Shown here: positions 22,739 through 33,612 of the stretch, one piece after another | Numbering within the stretch: position 1 is the stretch's first letter | Layout of the letters: each line of letters starts with the position of its first letter | Program-made: the position numbers and the translations under genes | The notes under the pieces: model-generated | The model's database searches: none | What the model saw: the letters and a program-made list of their open reading frames with translations, nothing else | Told to the model about the DNA's origin: nothing | DNA from: Ceratodon purpureus | Taxonomy: Eukaryota > Streptophyta > Bryopsida > Pseudoditrichales > Ditrichaceae | NCBI GenBank assembly: GCA_014871385.1 | Contig: CM026429.1 | Span: 8,557,342-8,621,341 of the forward strand | DNA length: 64,000 nt | Direction of reading: 5' to 3'

Positions 22739-23923
22739 GTCTGCGGAACCAACATACTGCCGTCAAATTTTAATTTCGTATAGTTAAGCCGAATGCACTT
22801 TCACTGAATGAAGTAGGATATAGGGTTCCATTATGCAATGTTCATTTTCGCTATTTGTTTAGGGTTGAATGGGGAAAGACAACTTCCTCTCTTTTTAATG
22901 AATTGAGTACATGCATTTTCGTTACACCAGGGAATGACCTCCACCGGATTTATTTATACCTTCCAGCGTGACAGAAGAAGGCTGCGCTTGAGGGGGGAGG
23001 GGGAAGGAGCGTGATCTGCTGGGTAATTCCGAAAACGATATAGCCCACCTCTGAGCCGGAGGTAGCCATTGCACAGAAATCCAAGTCGGTAAACATTAAT
23101 TGGTAAATGAGGCTTTCGAAGTTCATCTGTTACTCTCGTGTTGATTACTTATACGTATCACATAATACTAACGCCAACCTCTTCATTGAAGACAGAGTAA
23201 ATCAACTGAGAATTAGAAACATAGAATTCATACTCACATGCAAGAGTAATCACCTTGTCATAACTACTCACACGTACCGACACAGTCCCGGCATGTGGAA
23301 GGCAGTCTGAATTGATCTCCATGGGGCAAGTAACTCCATGTCCACCCTGTATAGATTAGATAATACCTCACCGTCACAATGAATTCAGGAATCTGAGTCC
23401 GTAATTGAACTGCTGTCGATAAGTGTCCTGGTTGTGGTATATCATTAAGGTTATCTGCACAAAGTCGTTCACGACTCCTACGGAATACATATCCGGTGAG
23501 AGTAGGCTATTTCTTGATTTAAAATCATATGCAATGGTATTAAACACTTGAAGGGGTTCAGTTAGTGCCCTCCGTACGCATTATTAATCTCATTATAGTT
23601 AGTCAATTATACCTACAATCTAACTCCCTGTCAGTCATACGTCGAGTAGAATCCCGCGGCTGTAAAACCTTCAGCAAAAAGCGTTGAGCAGACGGGATAG
23701 AGACGATAATATGAATACTAGAAAAAATCGTTGTCTCATTCCACCATCACCAGTCACGACTGCAATTCATATGAGATTCCCTGATATAAATCATCTCTAA
23801 AGCGCCAGGAGGAGAGTCAGTGAGTGATTAGAAGGAGATGCTACCGTTCTCAGTATTCGCCCAGTTGATGTCGGAGCTGCAATTGCGGTATGTTGAGGAA
23901 CATAACAACCTTGGCCTTTTGCT

Positions 23924-24845
23924 CTACTGGATGGTGCCATTCAGTGGGTTAGATTGGTCACGGTAACGAGCCAGATCCTGCAGTAGGAAAACCAGGTTAG
24001 TGACATGATCATCTTCGAGAAAAAAAGCAAATGTGTTATTAACAGGATGAGATTCATGATGCAGGGGTAGGCTCTAACCTCTGTCAAAGCGTAGACAATC
24101 TGCACTGTTGGCCCAACTGGACTTCCCCGGCGCATAAACTCAGCATCCTTGAGAGTGTAAAGCATGGGAATGCCTGTTGAGAGCTCAAGTTCGATGACCT
24201 CCTTCGGTGTGAGCTTATCCTAGTACATGATGATAGCACGCAAGGAATTGCCATGGGCTGCGACCATGATGTTCTTCCCACCTTCCACCTCTGGAACAAC
24301 CTGTTTGGTTGACATACCATCACTGTGGTTCAGAATCTAGCTCTCCATGGACGGTACTCATGAAAGCAACTGAAGAGTAGACTCTCGAAGGGTAGGGTAG
24401 ACGGTGGTTTTGGATTCTTACAGTCTCCACGAAATACTTGACAGCACGCTGTGCACACATCTCTAGACTCTCTCCATTGGGAGGAGGGATGTCGTAACTC
24501 CGGCGCCACTCTTTCACTTTATCGGCGCCGAACTTGTCTGCCGTTTCTTGCTTGTTCAAGCCACGCAGTTCACCATACCTGCATACCAGGAACAACAAAG
24601 TACACATACACGGATTACTTTCTTCTATGGAGTTTGACATCCTTCGAACCATTCAGAAGTGGCAAGACAAAGTCTACTAGATTCACATGTCACAACCTTA
24701 ATTGGACTCGGATGCGAAGTGATTGAAAAGCAACAGATGCACGTCAAGGTATCGTATCTCCTTCAACAGAGTCCGTTATCTGCAACTTCTGCGTTCATGA
24801 TGCTTCGACACATGCCACCAGAAGGACCCAAGTACATATGACGAC
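23924..24845 (-). pseudogene. Phosphoglycerate mutase (cofactor-dependent) 3' fragment
   Basis: Exons with retained introns are readable: 24578-24422 ([36 protein letters not shown]), 24300-24079 (AAHGNSLRAIIMY, LELSTGIPMLY, RRGSPVGPT) and 23977-23924 (DLARYRDQ, stop). A poorer upstream piece near 24740-24840 resembles the CRAQMTA segment. These are hallmarks of the chloroplast/bacterial-type dPGAM of glycolysis, including the second catalytic His in AAHGNS. One in-frame TAG replaces a conserved Leu after IIMY, and the N-terminal half, with the first catalytic His, is missing. Introns show it came from genomic DNA, not retroposition. It lies just 3' of the CACTA transposase, on the same strand. 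Confidence 0.82.
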
Positions 24846-25120
24846 TGGATCCTGAAAAGAACATTAATGGAATATGACTCTGTTGTCTGAAACTGTGACT
24901 GGAATCCACTAAGTACACATAGTCATTGACCTCTTATCGTTGCAAATCCATTTAGTTATCCTTGTGCTTTCCTTATATAAAAATCCACATCATACCAGGT
25001 CGACTGCAAATACATAGCATCGAAGCATGACGCGTCGTCATGTAACAGATGATTACTTCAGTGCCTTACACATGAATCACTCCACAGAAGTCACTTTGAA
25101 TACTACCAATGACTGACGAT

Positions 25121-28100
25121 TTAGTGCATTTCGTCTTCTCCAAAATCACCGTCATCGTCCTCCAAACCGTCTACAAAATCAGTGTCCGCGTAAGGGGCTT
25201 CCTCTCCGTCGCATTCCTCTCCCGCCATAACATGTTCGACCTCTGTCCTCGAAACTGGTTCAGCATGACCGGTCCATGCGCGATTCATGTTCTCTCTTCT
25301 GTCAATGCCGGACATGGTAGTAGCATCAATCCTCCCAGCTGCGCTTAACGTCTGTCCCTCTGACTCCGAAGTTACACGTCTTGACCGGGGTTCTCTTTGG
25401 CGCACGACTTTCCACTCGGTTTCATTGACATCACTGACGAAGTATACCTATACAGAAGAAGTCTACCTTCACTTAGAGAGAGAAATACGGACTTCTACTA
25501 CGGCGATGCTTACCATTGTGATAGGAAAGTAATACAACATAAACAGAGCCGTACCTGCTGGATATGATTTGGAAGAACATAGGGTTCTACGTCGGGGCTT
25601 TGTCTCGCATTGTATTTCAGTGACCAAAACCCATGCTCGTCCTCACGCATAGTTCTAGCACCTTCTTGATTAGGTTTCACCCATGAGCACTTAAGCGCTG
25701 TGAATTTGTGTGCCCCGTAGTCGACATGTACAATGTCCCGAATAATCCCTACGTAATTCAAAGATGCCTCCACAGGGTTGCTGTCTGCTCTTGAGGACCT
25801 ACACTCCTGAGTAATAATTGCAGCTACACCAGAGTCGAAGGATACATGTGACCTGCCCTGCTCGTCATCCGTTCTAAGGTGGTACCCGTAGGCCCACATC
25901 GAATTATAGTGTTTTACAACCGGTGTTGGCAACCTCGACATTGTCTGCAACGAGATGTCCGGGTTTAAGCCATCTCGGACCATGGATTTAACTCGTTCTT
26001 TCAACCAGTCATTGAAATATGGAAACCGTCGGCCTCTTCTTGCATCATGCGCGTCCCGTGCTAGACTGTATTCACTGCACAGACATGATTCAGTTTTGCT
26101 TCTTCCCAATTCGCTACAAACTGGAACCTAAAATTTTAAAATTCAGAAAACGGAATTAGCCACATCTACACAGGACTGCCGGGTATCTGTAAGACAGTTT
26201 CTCCCGCAGAGATGTTGCTTTCTATGACTATACCGTAGTTGGCAACTGGATTATGAAATAACATTGTCTACATGAAGTGTGCCTAAAAGTATACTACAGA
26301 GTGCAAGGTTTCAGGGCGGACCTTAAGTATGGAGCAGTTATTATGTTGTGACGAATTATGAAGTCGTGCAGCTGAAGCAGCTCCCCATGCTCCCATTCTC
26401 TCTCTTTTGGCTTACCTTCGAGTACTTCACCCGCGTCCTTCTCCTCCTCCTCCATGTCCCAGATAACACGAGCTAACCCTGGGTATAATCTAAAATGCTC
26501 TGTTACAAAACCCAAAGCCTCCTCGTACATGTATCCCATGGCTATCAAACCTTCCGGTCTGGCTTTGTTCCGTATGAGGGACTTGAGATGACCCAAATTT
26601 CGTTCAACCCCATACATCCACCTTGAGTGTACTGGGCCACACCAGTATAGTTCACGAGGAATATGCACGGTCAAGTGAGGCATGACGTTCCAGTATCCTG
26701 GTGGGAAGTGGAGTTCAAGTAATGAAAGTGTTTCCGCTACATAGTTCTGTAGGTCTGTCATTCTTCTTCGGTCGATGACCTTTTCACAAAATCTTTTAAA
26801 ACAATGCGCAAGTCTGATAATGGCCACGCGAGGGCCTTCTGGAAGTGAAGACCGCAGAGCCACTGGGAGGAGTTCTTGAAGCAGAACATGCCAGTCGTGG
26901 CTTTTCATGAATTGTAACTTCTCTTTCTCAAGGTTTACTAGTTTCTCGAAATTTCCACAGTGCCCGGATGGTGTCTTCACACCTCTTATAGTCTCCAGAA
27001 CCAGCCTCCGCTCATCGGGGAGGAGTACATATGGAGCTCTTGGCTTTAGGTAATTCTCGCCGTCACCCTGTCTGACCATATGTATCTCGTCCATGACTCC
27101 TGCTGCCTCGGCATCTCTTCGGACAGCCACGGTGTCAAGTTCACCTAGGAGAAACCCCATCGTTGTAGCGGCCACATTTTTCTCGATGTGCATCACATCG
27201 AGGGTGTGCCTAACAGGGAGGTCCTGAAGTGCGATTCAGACATTCACACCGTACAAAGTTAATGTACTATACTGTTCATAAGAAAGGATATTCCCAATGA
27301 CAGTCAGTCAGGAACTTCTCCCACAGCAGACATTACTCCGTTCTAACGCGGGTCATATCGAGTCACCTAATATCTCCTCCGCCAACCCAGATCGATAATA
27401 ACCGTGACGCCTTCATTTGTATAGTACCAAAGCATGTGGAGCAGAATAGTTACAGACTGAAACACTGCACTTCATTCAGTTCAGCCAACGCACTTCATTC
27501 AGTTGTTCAGAACTCACATGGAAAATGTGATTCACTAGGAATACTGACTTCGGTTTCTCATTTGTCGAATTACAAGAACCCTACAACTGTATCTATGAAC
27601 TCTGATTACATCGCACAGTCCAGGCGATTCCTCATATAAACATAAAGCGAACGCAGTGACTGTCTAATCTGTCACTGGAACATCGAAATACGGTACAGTA
27701 ATATAGGACGGCCACGAAAGTTATGCATTGACGACCGGTAATTCTTTTCCACGTGAGTTACGCAAAATCGCGTGTACTACATATGGGAGGGTCACTCCCG
27801 AATAAGGAGCAATTCGCATACAGACATATGGATTATGATTATTAGAACTGTATTCATGGTTACTTAATCTCATCGACGAGTGCAGTAGTATCGCTCACCC
27901 AAACATCACTCTACAGCAGATATCATGCATGCTATTCAATATAGCCATATGCGGCGTGCATCCTGCATTCTAAGGAACTTATTTAGTCTTCGTTACTGAC
28001 GTAGTAAGGGGAAGCGTCACTGGAGAAATATAAAGAGGGAACTCCGGATGACGCATCGACATTTCAAACAAACACTGGTTACGATAACACACCTTCCAGT

Positions 28101-30307
28101 AAGGTAGGCGGAACAAGCCTGACACGCGCTTAATTCCGGTTCTCCTAACCGGGTCTGACTCCGGTCGAGTGCCTCCTTCCCGAAGCCACCGCGCTCTTTC
28201 CTCGCCCCATGCTTTAACTTGGGCACCGGTAACTGGTTCAGGCGCTGGACGATGCTCTCTTGAGCCAAACCTAGCCACGTCGTCGCGTAGATGATGGCCA
28301 TCGTGTAACCATCTTCTAGCACATCCGCAGAATACGTTTTTATGCAAAGCCTTCGAACGTCGAGAGCGGAAACCCTCCCCACAGACCGGGCATCCCACAA
28401 ATCCCTTCGTCACACATCCCGCCATCATACCGTACGCTGGGAAATCCCCTATGGTCCATATGAGCATTGCCTTCATCACGAAGTGCGAAGATTGTTTATA
28501 ACATGCCGCATCCATGCAGTAGACGCCGTAGTTCCACAAATCCAGGAGCTCGTCAATCAATGGGTCCAAGTAAACATCAAACTGCTCCCCCGTCACAGAC
28601 TTCGGTCCAGGTATAAGAATGGCCAACATCATAAAATACTTCTTTGTGGACAGCCATGGCGGGAGGTTGTAATTCAACAGAAGAACGGGCCACATTGAGT
28701 ACACATTCCGCTTGTCACCAAAAGGATTAATGCCGTCTGCAACCAGAGCCATCCTCACGTTGCGGTCTTCATAGCCAAACTGTTCTCTGAAACGACTGTT
28801 TATGTATTTCCACTGCTTGGATTGGGATACATGCCTCATCAGATTACCATCGAAGTTCTGCATAGCATGCCATGTCATGGCTAATGCCTGTTCCAAACTT
28901 GCGAACATCCTCTTTAAACGCGGAGTCACTGGGAAGTACCGTGCAACCTTCTGCGGCACTTCGGACCGTCCTGCCCTTCTCTTCCTTGGAGCCCTGCACT
29001 TGGGGCAAACCCGTGCATCAGTCAGTTCGTGTCTGAACAAGACGCAGTTGTTGACACATGCGTCGATGCTCTTGTATGAGTGTCCGAGTTTCTTCAAGTA
29101 CTGCGAGGCATCGTGATAGGATCGAGGAAGCGAGTTCGGCTGGGGAAGAATGGTCATGCTCAAAGTGCGGAACAACTCGTCCATGAAGGTATCTGTGCAC
29201 TTGTGGAGTTTACCTGAACTTAGCAAAAGGTAAGTCGCGCCCATCATAGAGTGCTCTGCTCCAGGGAATAGAGGAGTCGCTGCTGCTTCCTCCAGCGCGC
29301 GGAATGCTGCTGCGTCGTCATCGTTACCATCTCCCCAGGACAGTGACTCTTCATCCGAATCATCGTCCAGAACAGCGTCCGAATTTGCAGTGGGAGGTGA
29401 CACGGGCGGGTGCTCCTCAACGCCTTCCATATTATCCACGGGATGTTCGCCTGTTGATGCAGCGGCGTTTGGTGTTCCTTCACTGGCGACCTCTGGGCCC
29501 GTCGGAGGAGGGGGCTCCTCTGCAATTGGAATTGCGTCCTCTGCTCCATAGTTCCCCGTAATATTTACTGGCGATGCCCTTTCATCTGCAGTACCTACAT
29601 CTCCATCGCGACGACATTCACCATTGTCATAGTGGCCACGTACACCGTCACCACCAGCATATGTTGGCTGTCCATGTGCGTCACCTGCGACTTCCCTCTC
29701 CCGTTCGAGAGTACCCCGTGCCGTGTCTGCCTCTTCCCGTATCCTGTCCCCGAGACCAATTGTCTCTATCACCATCTGCTGGAGGTCAATCCCGTGATCA
29801 AGTTGATGTAGTTGTCGCCTGTTTGCAGGATCGGTTGATTGAGCGCCATAGTACCAAAGAATGTGGTCGTCCCATTCTTCGTCGGACTCATCAGATTCAA
29901 AACCCTAGAGAAACCATACAACAAATTATTGTATTTCATTACACCGACAGTGGAATGTATATTCAAGTCGCACACCCAGACAAGAATCACCATCATTGAG
30001 TTCGACAGACTACGGAGAATCCACGGAGAGAATATGAATTGAGCAGAAATGACCATTGCAACGATACACTTATACTTACCTCAGAGGAACCAAAAAACCA
30101 TGGGTGCCGTCTGTTTGCTTGAAGACAACGACGGTAATTCACCAAGATTTTCCTCGAATGTTGCTCCTTCATACACCATTTGCAGGGGCAATACAGCTTC
30201 GATATCCCCTGACTCTCGGCGTGACGAATTTCACGGTCCAGAAGTTTTGCCTCACGCGCACGGATTCTCCTTTCGCTGGGACGTGAACGCCTGATAGTCG
30301 CCTCCAT
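25121..30307 (-). CDS. CACTA (En/Spm) tnp2-type transposase, 1262 aa, intact
   Basis: Five exons join in frame: 30307-30080, 29904-28093, 27223-26322, 26074-25555 and 25447-25121 (3789 bp). Domain order is that of plant CACTA transposases. An N-terminal transposase-associated domain (YCPCKWC, residues ~39-45) comes first, then an acidic linker. The tnp2/Transposase_21 core follows (CPKCRAPRKR, YFPVTPRLKRMF, VALVADGINPFGD-like segment, NYNLPPWL, DFPAYGMMAG). A DUF4218-like region comes next (HTLDVMHIEKNV, KSHDWHVLLQELLP, HFPPGYWNVMPHL, GPVHSRWMYGVERNLG). Last is a DUF4216-like C-terminal part (SFDSGVAA, VHVDYGAHKFTALKCSW, YFVSDVNETEW). No stop or frame break remains with these junctions. The enzyme would cut and paste CACTA elements in the nucleus. 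The exon 3-4 junction (AG|GTCCGC to TGCAG|TGAAT) is the least certain. Confidence 0.92.
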
Positions 30308-30969
30308 GACACCTACAAACACCAGCGACAATGAGCGATATGTAGAACTGGAAAATCAACGGCGTTTTGCACTTCCCTGCCAAGATAGCAATAATTCAAC
30401 CGTCATAGAAACCCTAGAAACCATCCCCGTGAAATCACTCTGATACCGCTCCCTCCATAGTACACGTAGGCATCGTCGTTATTGAATTGACATTACAAAA
30501 GTTGTGTGCTTCATACATATACACTACGACAGGACTCGGCAATCGCCACAACACAGGAATTGGAATTCAAAATATGGACGGTCCGCTGTTGCAAGTACTC
30601 TCGGGTCATTTTAATGCCTGACAGTTTCTCAGGCCGGCATTACGAACATACCTCTGCACAACGTATGCAGAGACAGTAGACACTGAAGGTGCACCGTCAT
30701 CGTTCTCCATGGTCGTTGGCCTCAGACAAATAGATGTGAATGGGCAGTACTCACACGAAAACCTACGTTCCAGAACAGCTTACGAAATACACAGGAGGGT
30801 TCTGAAATAGCATTGCTTTATTGGCACAATTTTCGTAATGACATTGTGAACCCTAATTCTGTGCACTCTGCGGTAGTAAGGCAATATGTAATGGACAAAT
30901 TACTACCGTAGAAGGAGCGCTCTGTTCCCCTTCACCTATGCTCTCAAATTACATTGAGTCTATTGCGAA

Positions 30970-31722
30970 TCATGAAGAAGGGTTCCCTCTGGACACCCTC
31001 TTCACTATTTGTTCTCCCAGTGATGCAGGGTAGAACCTTTTAGAAGTTGAAGAGGACGCCGTGTCCACCAAATCGTCTTCAGAACTGAGGACCGGACCGT
31101 CTTCGCTGACGTGGACTTCTGTCTGAAGAGGCGCTTGTACAGAGGTATTTCTGGCGGGGACGCCGATGCTGTGGAAGTCTATAATCGTATTCCCATCATC
31201 TGCTTGTTGAGCGGGAGTTTCGGGCTGCTTATGATTTGCATTTAGCGCTAGCCATGGCGGAATTCCCAGGGATTCGTCGACACTGAAGCCCTCGCTGTCC
31301 GTCCCGTCGGGATAGTAATCCATGTGGAGTAAGCGACTGTCCACGCGTTCTAGGTCATCCAGGAGTACCTTCTGCGTGGGAAATATAAGAAAGCATTTGC
31401 ACTCTAATGATGGAGGGAACCTGTCCACGGAGGGACGGCAATTGCATCTCCACCACTTTTCTCTCATCGCAGCGTCTAGTGTGAGTGCTCGACTGCAGCG
31501 CCGCAAGAGCTTGCACTTGCAACTACGATCGTTCAGCCACTGTAATCTAGTGCAGGATATACATTCGCAGGCGCCGTTGCAAGCGTGGTGCGGCCCGTGC
31601 ATATCCGTCTCATATTCCATTATCGACGACTCAATCCAACGAGGCTGTCCATCGAAACGATCTCTCTGGAGAGTCCGCTCTCCGTAGAGGACATTTTGGT
31701 ACGTTATAATAAACTCACTCAT
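30970..31722 (-). CDS. Cys-rich hypothetical protein of the CACTA cluster, ~250 aa
   Basis: The frame starts at ATG 31722 (MSEFIITYQNVLYGE). It has a dense cysteine region (CNGACECISC, CKCKLLRRC, WWRCNCR, ECKCFL) suggestive of metal binding, then an acidic Ser-rich half (VSEDGPVLSSEDDLV) and a basic end. It lies 660 bp upstream of, and on the same strand as, the transposase. No family recognised. The segment 30310-30960 between them is non-coding. A splice donor-like ATG|AGTGAG near the start means the model may be incomplete. Confidence 0.5.
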   Translation of the reverse strand: MSEFIITYQNVLYGERTLQRDRFDGQPRWIESSIMEYETDMHGPHHACNGACECISCTRLQWLNDRSCKCKLLRRCSRALTLDAAMREKWWRCNCRPSVDRFPPSLECKCFLIFPTQKVLLDDLERVDSRLLHMDYYPDGTDSEGFSVDESLGIPPWLALNANHKQPETPAQQADDGNTIIDFHSIGVPARNTSVQAPLQTEVHVSEDGPVLSSEDDLVDTASSSTSKRFYPASLGEQIVKRVSRGNPSS

Positions 31723-32359
31723 CACTACAATTATCACTAACTTCCGGGAGGACAGAACCTTCTGCTCGAAAAAAAGTGGTGAGGGATATAGGCTATACTA
31801 TTGCAGTGACATGAAAGTTAGAGAGAGGACGGAAAAAGAGAAGTCCATACCTTCTTGTTGAAGGTGTTGATCCTGTAATAGCGTGCATTGGAAAATAGGG
31901 AATCCGGGGATCAGAATTTGTACTCCATGGTTACTTATGGGAAAGTAGCTCGAATAAGACAAAATGTGTTAATGCGCGCACGCAATGCCGTCGAACTCCT
32001 CTGTAGTCCTAAGGGGCATTAGGGTTAGGAAGTCCGGATTTGGAACAGGTACCTGGGGACGTGCGCGTCGGTTTAGTGTCGATAATATCTCTCTCCACTT
32101 TGCAGCCGCCGTGGCCAGTATTTGTATTCTTTATTTGTTGTATTACCTTAACTCTTCTGCAAGAGGGGTTTCTATAATTCAACCGGAGGTCGTGTTTAGC
32201 ATCTGATTTGTCTTGAGAGCAGCGAATGTTTTGGTTTACCTGGCCGCCAGCAATAACTGTTGACAGGAAATTTATCTCTCGGCCGGCGAATCTGAACGGA
32301 GGTGGCCTTATCCGCCTCTTTTTCCTAGTCTAAACGCTGAGGCAGCAGCACAGATCAGC

Positions 32360-32943
32360 ATGCTGGCATGGAATGCCTATGTACACCTAGGAGGGCAGCA
32401 GCTCTGCGTGAAAGCGGAAGCCCCACCGGTAGTGGTAGGTGCGAACTTCAACTCAACATCTGCAGACACAGACATTGTGCCCCAGGTATACTTCTGCAAC
32501 CCTTGCCCTGTCGTCTTCGTTTGTAGTTGACTGTTTAGAATTGTCTGATTTTTGTTTACGCGTGGGACATCATGCCTTTCCGAGGATTCAACAACCCTGA
32601 AATCTGGTGCGTCATCATGGACTTGGATTCCGATGACAATCCTGTGGAAGGAATAAACGGAACTCTTTTCATGCACCCTGTGGAGTCCGAGCCGGTGATG
32701 CAAGAGGCATTCTTTGGAGAGTTTCCGGACTCTATTGTACTCGGGGAGATTTGGCCCCGTCTAATGCGAGGAGAGAACATAATAGAGAACTTCATGATAT
32801 GCTCGTCTCTCAGGGGAGTATGCACGGCGTGGTACAACTTCGTAGACGAGAGGACAGAGTGGCGTGACGGAATGGATGCGTTTAACCTTTACCTGGAACA
32901 GCGAGATAGCGAATCCTCAGGGGACAAAGACAGTGATTTCTGA
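32360..32943 (+). CDS. Small F-box-like protein 1 of the CACTA cluster (two exons)
   Basis: The C-terminal exon (32539-32943) reads FPDSIVLGEIWPRLMRGENI, then RGVCTAWYNFVDERTEW. This F-box-like pattern (P-x-x-hydrophobic, IWPRL, then R-x-VC-x-x-W) recurs at 35398-35919. A first exon, 32360-32485 (ATG, ends CAG|GTATAC), joins in phase at TTTAG|AAT to give 176 aa; the single-exon alternative starts at 32572. F-box proteins recruit substrates to SCF ubiquitin ligases. The match here is by motif pattern only, so that role is inference. Acidic, with a DSESSGDKDSDF tail. Confidence 0.5.
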
Positions 32944-33612
32944 GAGCGCAACATGTTCATGTCATAACGCAATTTCGCGTTACCCTAACAGAATTAGGAG
33001 CAGTAATATGTTGAACATCGTAGTGAGGACATGCACCACCATTGAGTGATGCTGATACTTTCCTAGAGTAGTAGACGCCACTTAAGACACAATAGATCTA
33101 TATGCCTCCCCCAGTGGTAGAGGATTATGTAGCAGAGCGTTGGAATCCGGGTGGCACGAAATACGTTGTGCTTTCAGAGAAAATGATACCGTTCATTTGG
33201 ATTCATCGTGACCTTTTAATATACTGCACTGTGCAATTTAAAAACGGAATTGAGTATCCCTGAAGTCTTTGTGTTATTTTGCTTCCCCTGTTCTATCATG
33301 TTAAATATCCGAGAACGATTTTTGGAAATGGAGGACATGTTCGGTGTTTAACCTGTTGGAAGTACGGGCGGTGGCAGGAGGACGCGCACACATTTGTATT
33401 CGAAGGTACCGTAGACTTCTCCACACACTGTCAGTTCGTCTTCAGCATGGACTCCAGTGGTTTAGCACCTCAGAAGTTGTCTGAGCAGGTACGCCCGCTT
33501 ACTCTCTCCTATACATTATACGGAGCTCTGCCTTTTCTCGTAGATCTTTAATTTCACTACTATTTTTCCTTCATATGAATTGCAAAGAGGAGACGGTTTG
33601 TCCATACCTTCA

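Noticed and set aside
29244-29561. Overlapping frames on both strands across the tnp2 linker
   Set aside because: The acidic linker of the transposase explains the open frames in the other registers.
33104-33160. tRNA-like stretch (AGTGGTAGAG ... GAATCCGG)
   Set aside because: A- and B-box-like words are at roughly tRNA spacing, but no acceptor or anticodon stem can be paired.
33448-33489. Extra first exon (MDSSGLAPQKLSEQ) for the accessory gene
   Set aside because: It has a good donor, but no acceptor before 33613 gives the right phase.
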